Below are positions 25,035-37,254 of a stretch of DNA of 64,000 nt, one piece after another. Source of the stretch: Cordilura impudica. Lineage: Eukaryota > Arthropoda > Insecta > Diptera > Scathophagidae. The translations under genes and the position numbers were made by a program. The notes under the pieces were generated by a model. It did no database searches, had not been told where the DNA came from, and was given only the letters and a program-made list of their open reading frames with translations. The first letter of the stretch is position 1, and every line of letters starts with the position of its first letter. The stretch spans positions 297,983,844 to 298,047,843 of the forward strand of contig OY821517.1 of the NCBI GenBank assembly GCA_963682025.1. Direction: 5' to 3'.

Positions 25035-25720
25035 TCTCCACGCCAGTACGTTATAGTCACATTCGCGGATGATACTATTATTATGTCAATTGATAATAAC
25101 TTGGAAACATCCAATCCGATATCCAATCAAATCGTGGAAGTAAAACAGTGGACAAGAAAATGGTGCATAAAGCTAAACAGCACATATATATAGTCCAATA
25201 ACTTGCTTTTTTGTAATACTGCGAAGTATCTTGGGATGACTGGCGAAGGAAAATTGTAATGGAAAGAGCATGTAAAAAATAAAAAAGGTGAATTCGATAC
25301 AAAATATAGAAAATATAGATAGCTAATTTGTAGAAAAACTACTCTTTCGACACATAATAAGATTATGTTCTATAAACAGATATTCAAACCAGTTGGTCCT
25401 ATGCTATTCAAATCTGGGTATGTGCTAAAAATAATGAAATTGAAATCATCCAAGGATTCAAAAACAAATTGCTATGATACATTGTAAAAACTTCATGGCA
25501 CATCAGAAATGGTGACATTCATCGATATTTGCAAATAAACGCGATATCTGCACAGATACAAAGTATAGCAGAATCTCATGAAAGAAAACTACTCCATCAC
25601 AATAACACTGAAACTTCGGACATTTCAAATACTTCAGAATTGAAGACTTGATCGTTATAAACCCCACGACCTAAAATGGCTACTTCAACAAGTAAGACGT
25701 TCTCATTTTAAACTTCGATT
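25035..25720 (+). pseudogene. Decayed reverse-transcriptase gene of a non-LTR retrotransposon
   Basis: Conceptual reading gives VTFADDTIIMS (the YADD-type catalytic motif), QWTRKWCIKLNS, NTAKYLGM, and further on HNKIMFYKQIFKPVGPML, followed by broken matches to the C-terminal tail. The motif order is that of Jockey-like reverse transcriptases from the active site to the C-terminus. Stops and frameshifts occur about every 20-60 codons. The endonuclease half is absent, as in 5'-truncated copies, and no poly-A tail is evident. Confidence 0.7.
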
Positions 25721-25827
25721 ACTGCTATTAACTTAATATAAATTTATATTCACCACTAAATCGAAACTGCTAGCTAAATCCAATGACTAGTTGTGGTAAA
25801 CAATTAAGTTGTATTTTTATTATTTAT

Positions 25828-26177
25828 TTCGGCTGGTCCGAATCTTTGATACCCACATTTTTCATTTTCAATTTTCATTTTTAATTTATCAGTTTCTATT
25901 TTTCACTTTTCAATTTTCATCTTTCGTTTTTAATTTTTAGTTTTTAATTTCTCATTTTCCATTTTCCACTTTTCATTTTTCATTTTCCATTTTCGATTTT
26001 TCATTTTTCATTTTCCATTTCTAATTTTTCAGTTTTAATATTTATATTTTCATTTTCCATTTTTCATTTCCAACATTCCATTTTTCATTTTTCATTTTTA
26101 ATTTTTAATTTTTCATTTTCCATTTGGCATTTTTAATTTAAAATTTTTCATTTTATATTTTCCATTTTCAATTTTTC

Positions 26178-26230
<53 letters not shown>

Positions 26231-26777
26231 TTCATTTTTGATTTTTCATTTTCCATTTTCCATTTTCCATTTTTCACTTTCCATTTTTAATTTTTCGTTT
26301 TCCATATTCCATTTTTCATTTTTAATTTTTCATTTTCCATTTTGCATTTTTCATTTTCCATATTCCATTTTTCATTTTTCATTTTTCATTTTCCATTTTT
26401 CATTTTTCATTTTTGATTTTTCATTTTCCATTTTCCATTTTCCATTTTTCACTTTCCATTTTTAATTTTTCGTTTTCCATATTCCATTTTTCATTTTTAA
26501 TTTTTCATTTTCCATTTTGCATTTTTCATTTTCCATATTCCATTTTTCATTTTTCATTTTTCATTTTCCATTTTTCAATTTTCATTTTTCATGTTCCATT
26601 TCTCATTATCCATTTTTAATTTTTCATTTTCCATTTTTAATTTTTCATTTTCCATTTTCATTTTCCACTTTTCATTTTCCATTTTTATTTTTCATTTCTC
26701 ATTTCTCATTTTTCATTTTTAGTTTTTCAATTTTCAATTTTCATTTTCCTTTGTTCAATTTTCATTTTTCATTTTCC

Positions 26778-26851
<74 letters not shown>

Positions 26852-26889
26852 TTCCTTTTTCATTTTCCATTTTGCATTTTTCATTTTCC

Positions 26890-26921
<32 letters not shown>

Positions 26922-26938
26922 TTAATTTTTGATTTTTC

Positions 26939-26970
<32 letters not shown>

Positions 26971-27092
26971 TTCATTTTTCATTTTTCATTTTTCATGTTC
27001 CATTTTTCATTTTCCATTTTTCATTTTCCATTTTTCACTTTTCATTTTCCATTTTCCATTTTTCATTTTTGATTTCTCATTTTTCATTTTCC

Positions 27093-27124
<32 letters not shown>

Positions 27125-27197
27125 TCCATTTTTCATTTTCCATTTTTCGTTTTCCATTTTTCATTTTCCATTTTGCATTTTTCATTTTCCATATCCC

Positions 27198-27229
<32 letters not shown>

Positions 27230-27441
27230 TCCATTTTTCAATTTTAATTTTTTCATTTTTCATGTTCCATTTTCCATTTCTCATTATCCATTTTTAATTT
27301 TTCATTTTCCATTTTTAATTTTTCATTTTCCATTTTCATTTTCCATTTTTATTTTTCATTTCTCATTTCTCATTTTTCATTTTTAGCTTTTCAATTTTCA
27401 ATTTTCATTTTCCTTTGTTCAATTTTCAATTTTCATTTCCC

Positions 27442-27473
<32 letters not shown>

Positions 27474-27975
27474 TTCATTTTCCATTTTTCATTTTTCCTT
27501 TTCCACTTTTTACTTTTATTAATTTTTAATTTTTAATATTTAATTTTAATGATAAAAAAATTTGTGGTAAAACTTGCTTAGGACAATGTGACACGTGCAG
27601 TATTAATTTACACAAGCTGCAGTGACTTCAACAATACGAAGAAATACAAAATATACAACATATCTTAAGAAAAACAACAAACACACTGAAAAATTTTATT
27701 TTGCAAGAGTTTGTTTCAAAGTTTCATTCATATCTTGATTTTGACGATTTTAAATAGCAACTCCTTTGGGATGTTACTAAACGATTTTATATAAAAACGA
27801 ACGGTCTAGCTTAGATATTCACGGCGTGATCGTGATTTCCACAGAATTCAAGAAAATATACAGATTTCAAGAAAATATATTTTTTTGGGGTCTCAGGAAT
27901 TTATTTCGATGCGTTACAAACGGCATGATAAACCTATATATACCCTCTGCCACTGAGGTGTGGAGGGTATAAAAA
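25828..27975 (+). mobile_element. Second DINE-like family, copy with hugely expanded internal array
   Basis: Starts CGGCTGGTCCGAATCTTTGA TACCCACA and ends in a hairpin, TACCCTCTGCCACTGAGGTGTGGAGGGTATA (27945-27970). Between lies a 1.7 kb heptamer array. The segment 27780-27940 is the probable unexpanded 3' part (GTTACAAACGGCATGATAAAC). A related copy at 42655-43010 has a GACAGACAGATAGAC tract instead of the T-rich array. Confidence 0.5.
25855..27540 (+). repeat. TTTTTCA / TTTTCCA heptamer array (about 1.7 kb)
   Basis: Alternating TTTTTCA and TTTTCCA units with higher-order repetition: a stretch of about 175 bp (26238-26412 and 26413-26590) is repeated almost exactly. A 289-codon open frame across it (Phe, His, Ser and Ile only) is a by-product of a 7-bp unit lacking stops. 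Confidence 0.9.
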
Positions 27976-28013
27976 ACTAGTAATTGTACTATAAAATCGA
28001 ACATTTATCATTA

Positions 28014-28360
28014 CTAGCAGAGCCCAGCACTCGTAATTCGAGCGCAAATTCTAGGAAATTTTATTTTTTCATTTAACTTTTTTTCTTTCATTGTTTTTTT
28101 AATCTATAAATATAAAAAATTTATGAATATTTAAATAAAATTCATTAAATTGTGAATTTAAATAAATAAAATAAAATTCATTAAATTTCATTATAAATAT
28201 TTGATGAACACACAGAGGCTATATAAATGGGATTGTTAAGAAATAATTTTATAAGAGCCTAGAGGTATGCTAATCAATTTTAGGCACAGGCGATCAATTG
28301 TGAATTCCCTAAAATTGATTAGCATACCTTTAGGCTCTTATAAAATTAATTATTATATAT
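28014..28360 (-). mobile_element. Helitron-related element, subfamily 3, partial
   Basis: Minus-strand end CTGCTAG at 28014 with the hairpin CTCGAATTACGAG beside it. The body differs from the main family and includes a long hairpin at 28247-28347. It shares its body with the fragment at 58490-58665. The TC...TATAAT 5' end is not seen. Confidence 0.55.
28247..28347. repeat. Long hairpin, arms about 37 bp
   Basis: TTTTATAAGAGCCTAGAGGT... and ...ACCTTTAGGCTCTTATAAAA are inverted copies around a 25-bp loop, with nearly all bases paired. The arm sequence TGATTAGCATACCTTTAGG is also an internal Helitron phrase, so the hairpin looks like a head-to-head duplication of Helitron sequence. Confidence 0.8.
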
Positions 28361-30369
28361 ATTTTATTTGATTTAATTTAATATGTTTTTAACATATAGT
28401 ATACATAAATTTTACCATTCGGCACTTCTCCTCCATATGACCTATAACCATGCCAAACTTCACACTTCTAAGTGCGTGCATTTTGCTTAAAAATTTTTCG
28501 AAAGGTTTACCTTCAAGTATTAATATATAGACAATAGTTACTGACTCATTGAAGTGCTGATGTGCTAACTCAGAAACGTTGGCGGGTAGTACCAAATCGA
28601 AAAATAAGCATCGCAGTCCAAAATTCTTGAAAAGCTATTTTTAGTGTTGCCAGATCCTGCAACATTAAATCGCTTATATCTCCAAAACAAAGTGGCGTAG
28701 ACAAAATTTATTGTCATTTTTTCCCTTAAACGCAACACCTTATATTAATTGGGTGGTAACTATTTTTTAGTGTTGCCAGATCAAAAACTTAAAATTTTGG
28801 TGGGAAAATAAAACCGCTTATATTTCGGAACTTAGCGCCGAAGAGTAAAATGTTTGGTAGATCTTAATACACAAAATTTTTGACTAATTTTATATTCACA
28901 ATTAAAATTATTGAAAGAAATAAATTTTTAATATATATTTCCAGTATATTTAAATAGTGTTTTTAATAATAATAACTTCTTCGAGTCAAACTACGTCAAA
29001 AAAATTATATTTTCACATGCAAATCTGAAAATTGGTTATCCAAATTGTGAGAGTTGCTGAAATATGTTCTTTGATTTCTTAAACAAAAAGCATTCAAACT
29101 ACAACAATTATGTATGTATGGATAAAGCTGAATTCAACATTCTTAGTTGTTAAAAAATTAAATTCTTATGCTAGAATTTAACAAAAGGAAGTTTGGCACT
29201 TAGTAACTACTGCGAGTATTGCTTGATTTTCATAATCGATATAAACAAAAAAAATATGTTACCTCCTTCAAAAGTTACAAAACTTTCACACCCTTCACGT
29301 CAAATGTGTCACTTTACGCCTGGTATAACATTTGCTACACAATATTTCTAATTTAATTAAATAAAAAACTTTTGTAATCTAAGTAACTAGTTAATAAATA
29401 AAACCATTATTACCTGGCTTTCCATATTTTCAGCGGAAGCTACTAACAAAATCTTTAAAGGAATTTTGTTTAAGTTAAGTTTGAAAATATTATAATTTTC
29501 TTTTTTCGCTTTGTTTATACAATTCTTAACGACTCTATAATCTGTTAATGGATGACACAGACAAAATACTTTCATGATGTTCAGTGTTAATTTTTTCATA
29601 ACGTATTTCTCTGGTTGTATACATAAAAAGTTCGAAAAAAGCAAACTAATCTTATATTCACGTGACTCTCTAAAGAAAAAGATAAATAGAAAATTAACAC
29701 GACAAAAAACAAGCACATCGTTTCATCTCAAATTTATTAATTTGGCACTTAATTATTCACAATATTGTTTCGAAGTGAAAAAAAAAAAATATTGTCAAAT
29801 AGCAGAGAGCATGAAGGTGGAAATGTCCGGTATAAAAAAGTAAGAACCTGCAGGCAGGCGTTCGCATTCGGAGATGAAAGAATGGATGCGAAGTAGCCTT
29901 TCAATTTGAAAATAACATTTTGAAATATTTTAATGAACTTTTGATACACTCGGTTTAACGCTTATGAATACTTCGAGTTTATAATTTAAATGGGGCATTT
30001 GAATGAAGGGTCAAACTTTTAAACATTTTTTTTTAGTATTTTATGTTCCCTGCCAAAAACTTGCTCTACGAGACTCAATTTTCGAGTTTCGTTGAGCGAT
30101 TTATTGTTCTCTGCTGAAATTTTACGTTTTTCAATCATGCAACCATAGAAATAGTTAGCCAAAGTTAGTTGGGAGGTCGCAAATTTTAACCATTTTGCTA
30201 TACGACGCATAGTTTTCGAGAAACAAACGATTTTAATCCCCGCCAAAATTTTACTTTTTTCGATCTAACAACATTAAAAAAATTGAAGTGTTAAAATGGG
30301 CGGGCAAAATTTCAAGCATTTTTCGGTACGAAGCTTTGTCTTTGATTTTATGTCCCTCGCCAAAATTAA
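28361..30369. other. AT-rich intergenic sequence, no gene seen
   Basis: No recognisable gene. The phrase TAGTGTTGCCAGATC occurs twice (about 28640 and 28767), 127 bp apart in the same direction. Open frames at 29387-29716 and 29574-29843 overlap on opposite strands and show no motif. Confidence 0.4.
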
Positions 30370-30717
30370 TACGAAATTCGAGAGCAAATTCTAGGAAATT
30401 TAATTTTTTCATTAAATTAAGACCCTACTCAATTATAGCCAATTCAAAAATCAATAAAAAATAAACTCATTTTTATTACAAACAAATTAGCAAATTTAAT
30501 AAACACACACATAGCATTGTATAATTTTATGTATGTGTTAGTAGCAACTTTAAATGCAATTTACTCAAAATAAAGGAACAAATTTAAAAATCTGTGAACC
30601 TACAAAACGGCTAAAAAGAAATACCTTTCAAATTATATACGTTTGGTCAAAATCGGGATAAAACGGAAGAACAAAACATCAGTCACAAGGAATCGCTTAG
30701 CCTATTATTATTATAGA
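30370..30717 (-). mobile_element. Non-autonomous Helitron, copy 5, 3' end truncated
   Basis: 5' end TCTATAATAATAATAGG at 30717. The hairpin GAAATTCGAG is present at the other side but the terminal CTAG is missing. Confidence 0.7.
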
Positions 30718-31436
30718 TTAATCACACGTATTCCTACAGAGTTACAGAATCGGCAGATCAGCATAGTAATAATGTACACGCCCTAACAGCTTCTTTTTCA
30801 CCAGCATAAGCTACAAGTAAAGAATTTCCAAGAAAATTATTTGCTACCCCAGTATGACTTGCTGAGTTTTAGAAGCATTCATTTTTAAATGATTTTATCA
30901 CTGTTACGAGTACGTATGAGCGTTATAAATTTTTGTCTGATTTTGTTTTCTGATTGCAAACGTGGGGTTTTATAAGTCTATTATTAGATACTGTTTTATA
31001 ACACAAACCTGATCTTCTTAACAGTTTATTGTTAAATAAATATTTTAGGAAGAAAATATATTTCTAAATATAAGTTTCAAAGTAGGTGCAAAATTTAAAT
31101 AGTTTTTCGTAAACATATTTTAGAAATTTAATGGATATGATAATTAGTTTCAGTAATAATTCTCAGTAATAAAAGAGCATTCAAGAAAGTGAAATATTTG
31201 CTATTGTCAGGATGCGGATGTGATGAAAATTCAGATCATCACCATTGTGTATAACATGATCTTGTCACAGGGTGAAAGTTTCCTTTTATGAATACACTGA
31301 ATTACATGTTTACTTAGGAACTCATGATAAATTAGTTCTTTTGAATATATTTTTATTTTTAACGTATCATTATACTACTTTTATTAATACAAATTTATGA
31401 TAACTCTGCTTATTTTCATATCAATTATCCATTGTA
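30718..31436. other. AT-rich intergenic sequence, no gene seen
   Basis: Nothing recognised on either strand. Confidence 0.45.
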
Positions 31437-31785
31437 TACTAGAGTGGTCCTTAAAAATGAAAATGCGATTTTGGGGAGAGGCGGAGTCCAGTTTATTTCC
31501 TTTCTATATAAAACTAATAAATGTGAAGTTTGGGGACAATCGGATAAAGAAAAGTCGCGCCGGAAATCGATTGAAAATTACAAGTGGGATTATATGGGAA
31601 AAATATGACTTTTTTCAGATTTTACGAAAATTTCGTTCTATAGTTTAATTTTTCCGACAAGTTAATATATAAATAGAGATCAGTTTTAAATTATCTTTCC
31701 AAAAACCTATAAAACTTTAAAGTCGAATAAAAATTCGCCTAGAAATAGCAAATGCCCCAGATCATTTTGTGCCAAAAAAAACTGG

Positions 31786-32095
31786 TGTAATGGTGCGGCG
31801 TTGGTGGAAGATCCGCTTCCGTTTCCCTGAGCCTTTGCTGGTCGCACGTGCTGGCGTAGAGGCCTAGCTTGCCGGATGGGTGGGGTCTTGCTCAGGCCCA
31901 GGGAAACCGCACTACAGATTTTCACGTGCGATTAAAAAAACAACTGTAAAAAAAAACGGACGCTAAATGGGACGGATGGCCATACTTACCTTGGGATTGG
32001 GGACGAGGTGTTCAGCCCCTTTTGCCCTCCCTACCATGTTACCTCGACTCCATCTTACTTGGAGGTAACCCACAGCAATGATAAGATTTTGGTTT
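31786..32095 (-). other. GC-rich island with possible exon structure
   Basis: Far richer in G and C than its surroundings. On the minus strand, CCCAAG followed by GTAAGTATGG (around 31981-31992) is a consensus 5' splice site, preceded by an ATG-led frame MVGRAKGAEHLVPNPK. Further on, a pyrimidine-rich acceptor candidate precedes a frame reading VSLGLSKTPPIRQARPLRQH that stays open to the element's end. This could be two exons of a transposon gene or of a captured host gene. I do not recognise the protein. Confidence 0.35.
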
Positions 32096-32733
32096 GGTTT
32101 TCTACATTGAGTTAAAAAAACTTTTTTATTTACCCTTCATTTTAAGGGTTTTTAAATTTTAAATTAATTCTAGCAAAAATTTTTTTATGTAATTTTAGAA
32201 AAATTTTGTATTTAGGTAAATTTTTGTATTTAGAATACTTACACTTAGCTAATTTTTAATGACAAAAATTTGGTTTAATTAGAAAACCTCACATTTAGAA
32301 AACTTTTACATTCTAATTAGAAAAATTTTAAAAAAAAATCTCTTAAATTTCTATAATTTTAAATTTAGGTTAATTTTAAATTTTTATTTCTAGCAAAATT
32401 TTAAGTTTAGCAAAATTTAATTTTAGGGAAATTTTAAATTTAGGGAAATGTTAATTTTAGAAAAATTTTAAAGTATAGCATAATTTTAATTTTAGGAGAA
32501 TTTTTTTTTTTAAATTTAGCTTAATTTTATACATATTTAGGAAAATTATTTTAATTTATGAAATTTTTAGTTTTAACAAAAGTTGACTTTTAGCAGTATT
32601 TAATTTTAGGACAATTTTTAATTTTTAGGAAAATTTTTAATTTTTAGGAAAATTTTTAAATTTTAATAAAAAATTTTTAATAGTAGAAAAAATTTTTAAT
32701 AGTAGAACAATTTTAATATTAGCTCACTTTTAA

Positions 32734-32869
32734 TTTTTGTACAACTTTCATATCGCCATATCGCTGGTGTTGCATTCCGATGAGGTACCGATGAAGCTGC
32801 TGCCGCCGGACGCCGTGGTTGTGTCTCGCAATATGCCATTGGAAAATGTTGGCCATAGTTGAGTTTTTT
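32734..32869 (+). other. Possible captured coding fragment
   Basis: A plus-strand frame reads LVLHSDEVPMKLLPPDAVVV then SRNMPLENVGHS and a stop, with mostly G or C in third codon positions, unlike everything within 600 bp. The minus strand is also open here, so the strand is uncertain. I cannot name the protein. It looks like a piece of an expressed exon rather than AT-rich spacer. Confidence 0.35.
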
Positions 32870-34811
32870 TATTCAATTGAAATTTTACGATGAATTCTTC
32901 GTATTAATAAAGATGAGCATTAATTGCAGATTTAACAAAATAATTTTAATGATGATATTATTTTATCGTTATTGACGATAATTTAACATAAACTTATGAA
33001 TAGTTGTAATTTTTTCTCTACGTTTGAGTTTTTAGTTTTCTTATGAATTGTTTATTTAATACATTTAATATTCTAAGTAGCTGGTGGTTGTTTAAATATT
33101 TTTCACGCAAATATTAAAAATATAATTAATAAAAACCGAACCACAAATGTCATTAAATCTAGTTTTTTTTTTTTCATAAAGTTTATTTAATTTTTTATTT
33201 GTTTTATTTCTTAAATTTTACACTTTCTTTTTTTCTTAAACTTATCTTTTTTTTCTAAACTTAATTTTTCTTTAATTTTCTGAAATTTATTTCTTTAATT
33301 CTTAAACACTACGTTAATTTTAATTTTCGGAGGTTTTTCCTCAACCTTTTATTGCAACTATCAAATTTCAACTCCCCGATTACATTACATTCATTACATT
33401 AAACCTTCTCATCTTCATTCATTCATCTGCAGATAAAAACCTGTTTATTAAAAAACAAAATCACCACCAATTCATTGAGAACATTTATATGCATTCATAA
33501 TATTCTCTAGTATTTATAACTCTCCCACTCATATATGACTATGAGAGCAAGTGAGATCAATACAAGAAAATACGTGGTTTGACCAGCATGATTGCATATG
33601 AATGTGTTCATGATTTAATACAACACAATGAAGAGAAAAAAAACACGCCATAAATCAGTTTGCCAAAAAAAAATGCCATCAACATATTACCATATAAGGT
33701 GTTGTTTACATGTACATACTTGAACTTGAAAATAATTTCAAGATCAATGTTATTATTTTTTTTTCTCCTTTCTTATTCTGCTTGTAACAGAAATTCTTTT
33801 GCTACAGTGCAGAGCAAAACTGATCACCGTCACACTGGTAATGAAATTTAATGGCATTTTTTCAACTTTGAGAAATTATTGAAAACCAACACTCTTTTAT
33901 GTCTCTATACTTATAAGTACTCAGATATGAAGTATTGTTTTATATTACCAATTTGTTAACCTATTGCGCATTAAAACCGAAAATGGGAAATTTTTTTATA
34001 AAATTTTGAAAACTCCTTTTTCAAATTTTAAAAAATTTTCTTTAACAAATTTCAAAAAAAATGTATCTGGCACTTTAAAGTTTTCTTAAATACATGTTAG
34101 AGATTAACAGTGTGAATTTTTATGTAAATCCCTATGCCAGAATTTTTTTGACAAGGACTTTATTTTTGCGTATTTCGAGAAAAATTGGGTTTTTTGTGAA
34201 ATATTCAGTATATGTAATCATTCTAAATTCTTTATATCAAAAATTAATGAGTTCTCTACTTTAAAATAATATATTTTATCATAATAGCCTAAGGTTTCGG
34301 AAAAATAATATGACCCCATTAACCCTTTTGGAATTGCGGTAACATATGATCCAAAGCTAATAAAAGATAATTTGTTCAACAGATTCAAATATTTTGCAAA
34401 TACTGTTGATTTTTTAAAAGCGTTCCTTAAAATATTATAACCAAATGTGTATGTGTTCCGTTTCTAAAATTTGTGATAAATCTGAGAACGTTAACCCATT
34501 ATTTGCCAAGGCCAGCTTTGGTTTTTAAGATATTTTTAAATAAAGATTACCGAAAACGAGTTTTTCTATTAAACTCGATGAAACCACTATTCAGAATTTA
34601 AAATTATCCATTGTGATATATCTTTGGTGCAATTAATTGTCTGCTTATTGCTCGCGAATATAAATTTAATCAACTTATAACCAATTTTATTATAAAATTA
34701 TATTATTTTTAAAAACTATCTATGTGTTTTCAAATAAAATAAGAACATTGTTGAACTATGTATAACTAAACATTGTTAAATTAGACTTGACTTTGTACAG
34801 GAAGGATGTTG

Positions 34812-35615
34812 TTATACCCTATACCACTATGGGGTTTGGGTATTATGACTTTGTGCTGCTGTTTGTAACTACCAAAAATATTTGACCTAGACCCATCTTT
34901 TAATATACCGATCGAATCAGAATCACTATCTGATTCGATTTAACGATGTCCGTCCGTGTGTCCGTCCGTCCGTCTGTATGTCCATGTAAACCTTTTAATC
35001 AAACTGCAGGTCGCAAATATGAGTCTATTTTGATGAAATTTGGTATATAAGCTTTCATCTGCCATAGGATAAACGCTGTTGAAATTGGTGAAAATCGGTC
35101 CATGTTCATACCTAGCCCCCATATAAATGACCAATATGAAATCGACATAAATTGCCATAAGATCCAAATTATCATATAGATCTTACTCAAATTGGGTTTG
35201 TATGCATTTATTACATCCATTAATGAGTAGTCCAAAAATTATACCTATGGGACAACCCTTACTCATAGGCCTCATGTAGAGCTGCTTCCCGATCTGCACT
35301 TAAATCTATCAAAAAACAAAAATATTGCACTGTGTCTTTTCAAATTTTGTTTGTACATATTTTTGCAAAATACAAGAGACTTTACCAAACATGATCAGGA
35401 TCGGTCCAATTTTAGGCCTAGTGCTTATATAGATATAGCATCCGATATGAACTTTATTATATCTGTAGCCAAAAAAAAATTAATAAAAATCCCACTCAAA
35501 TTTGGTTTATCTTATTTTCTATGTCCCGTTAGTTTGGCCTAAGAGATAGGGTCTCTAAACGCATGGTATAGGGTATCGTATAGTCGGTCTAGACCGACTA
35601 TAATTTTCTTACTTG
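34812..35615 (+). mobile_element. DINE-1-like element, copy 10 (804 bp)
   Basis: TTATACCC to CTTACTTG, intact 24-bp palindrome. It carries an extra segment (ATTATACCTATGGGACAACCCTTACTCATAGG) that copies 1 and 4-6 lack but copies 7 and 11 share in part, so at least two subfamilies exist. Confidence 0.75.
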
Positions 35616-36044
35616 TCATAGTTGTGTTATTGCATTAAATTAATAATATCCCTCTTATAACTTCTTGTTATGAAATTTTTAGTATACGGGATAAAAGTGA
35701 ATATTGGAGAATGTATTGGAGAATGAAAAAAATAATTTAGCTTTTATTTTTTGTGCTTTTTGTTGCTTCGATAACTGATACTGACTTTCAGTGCATATGA
35801 TGGATTTTTGCTTGTTCTTTTGTTAAATTTAAGAGCTTCGGCTTCAATTATAGTGGCATTTTGTGATCAAAAGTCCTGAGATTTTTCGTCTACAACAGCA
35901 AACCAAACGTGGTTTATTGTTTCTGACCTACCCGTAAATATTAATTGACAGTTATTAGCTTTGGATTCCGAAAAAACTTCGTTGTATAATAATGGTTTAT
36001 ATGTTGCATTTCCAGTAAAATATTTATTATATATTTGTAGTTTA
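35616..36044. other. Intergenic sequence, no gene seen
   Basis: No repeat or gene recognised in this spacer between two DINE-1-like copies. Confidence 0.45.
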
Positions 36045-36829
36045 TTATACCCACTATGTGGTTTGGGTATAATGACTTTGTGCTGCTGTTTGTAACTACC
36101 AAAAATATTTGACGTAGACCCATCTTTTGTTATACCGATCAGCTCAGAATCACTTTCTTTGTCGTTTTAGCGATGTCCGTCCGTCCGTCCGTCCGTCTGT
36201 GTGTCCATGTAAACCTTGTAATCAAACTACAGGTCGCAAATATGAACATATTTTGATGAAATTTGGTATGTAAGCTTTCATCGGATGAACGCTATTGAAA
36301 TTAGAGAAAATCGGTCTACGTTCAGACCTAGTCCCTATACAAATGACCCCTATTAAATCGACATAAATCGCCATATGATCCAAATTATTACATAGATCTT
36401 AGTCAAATTGGGGTTGTATGTGTTAATTGTATCCATTACTCAGTAGTCCAAAAATAAACCCTATAGGACAATTCTTAGTCATAGGCCCCATATAGAGCTG
36501 CTTCCCGATCTTCACTTAAATCTATCATAAAACAAAAATATTGCACAGGTTTTTCTCAAATTTGGTTTGTTTACATTTTTTCTAAATATAAGTGACTTTA
36601 CGAAATATGGTCAGGATCGGTCCAAGTTTCGAGCTTGTCCCCATATAAATATTGCACCCGATATGAACTTTTCCATATCTGCAGCCGAAAAAATTAATAA
36701 CAATGGCACTCAAATTTGGTTTATGCTTATTTTCTATAACCGATTAGTTGGACAGAAGAGATAGGGTCTATAAACCATGGTATAGGGTATAGTATAGTCG
36801 GTTTAGACCGACTATAATTTTCTTACTTG
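36045..36829 (+). mobile_element. DINE-1-like element, copy 11 (785 bp)
   Basis: TTATACCC to CTTACTTG. The 5' hairpin has lost seven bases (TATACCCACTATG) and the 3' palindrome has one mismatch (GGTTTAGACC). Four or more GTCC units near 36175-36200. Confidence 0.72.
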
Positions 36830-37254
36830 TTTTTTGTATGATTCTACTATCAGGAGTAAAAACTGCTTTACTTCTTAATTATTTGTTAACACTATTAAAA
36901 TCTTTTATGAATTTAACGCCTTTTTCGACAGTATCGTTTACTACAAAAAATTCCGTATAGAAATTGTAACACTTTTTAAAATCTTCATTAGATTCCTATG
37001 ACGATGGAGGAAATAATAAAAATTCTGCCAGAAATAGCTGAAGCACATTATAGTTTTGTGGAACCCAAAATCACTTAAATCAATATTTATCAAATTTTCT
37101 GGGTGAATGAATTATCCAGGAGCACATAACGGTAAGTTTTCGCAAAATATAACAGAATTTTATTTCCCAACCAATAATAAGTGTTTCGTCTAGTTTACTA
37201 GAACAATGCATTATTTTTAGTAATTTACTTTTTTTTATATGCCAAAATTCAAAG
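36830..37254. other. Intergenic sequence, no gene seen
   Basis: Nothing recognised. Confidence 0.4.

Larger units (their letters stand above)
31786..33834. mobile_element. 2.05 kb insertion with TG...CA ends and GC-rich islands
   Basis: The flanking fold-back sequence is split with CTGG on both sides (31782-31785 and 33835-33838), a probable 4-bp target duplication. Ends are TGTAATGGTG and CACCGTCACA, inverted matches at 8 of 10 bases. TG...CA with a 4-bp duplication is typical of an LTR (here it would be a solo LTR of unusual length), but a DNA transposon with short inverted ends fits as well. It contains a GC-rich head (31786-32095), a degenerate AATTTTAGGAAAATTTT region (32150-32740), and a GC-rich patch at 32755-32850. 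Confidence 0.6.
31437..34730 (+). mobile_element. Fold-back element family, left-half copy, interrupted
   Basis: Starts ACTAGAGTGGTCCTTAAAAATG and follows the left arm of the 17495-20212 element to 31785, then resumes at 33839 (AATGAAATTTAATGGCATTT) and runs to about 34730. Its outermost 150 bp (GGGGAGAGGCGGAGTCCAG) differ from the complete copy and match the copy at 37255-38290. This shows two end-types within one family. Confidence 0.65.

Noticed and set aside
26517..27386. 289-codon open frame rich in Phe, His, Ser and Ile
   Set aside because: It is the translation of a stop-free 7-bp repeat; the same pattern appears in shifted frames along the array.
29387..29843. Overlapping 109- and 89-codon frames on opposite strands
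   Set aside because: Opposite-strand overlap, Lys/Asn/Ile/Phe-rich composition and no recognisable domain.
31982..31991. ATACTTACCT, identical to the first ten bases of U1 snRNA
   Set aside because: The following sequence does not match U1, and the ten bases are equally the complement of a consensus splice donor on the minus strand.
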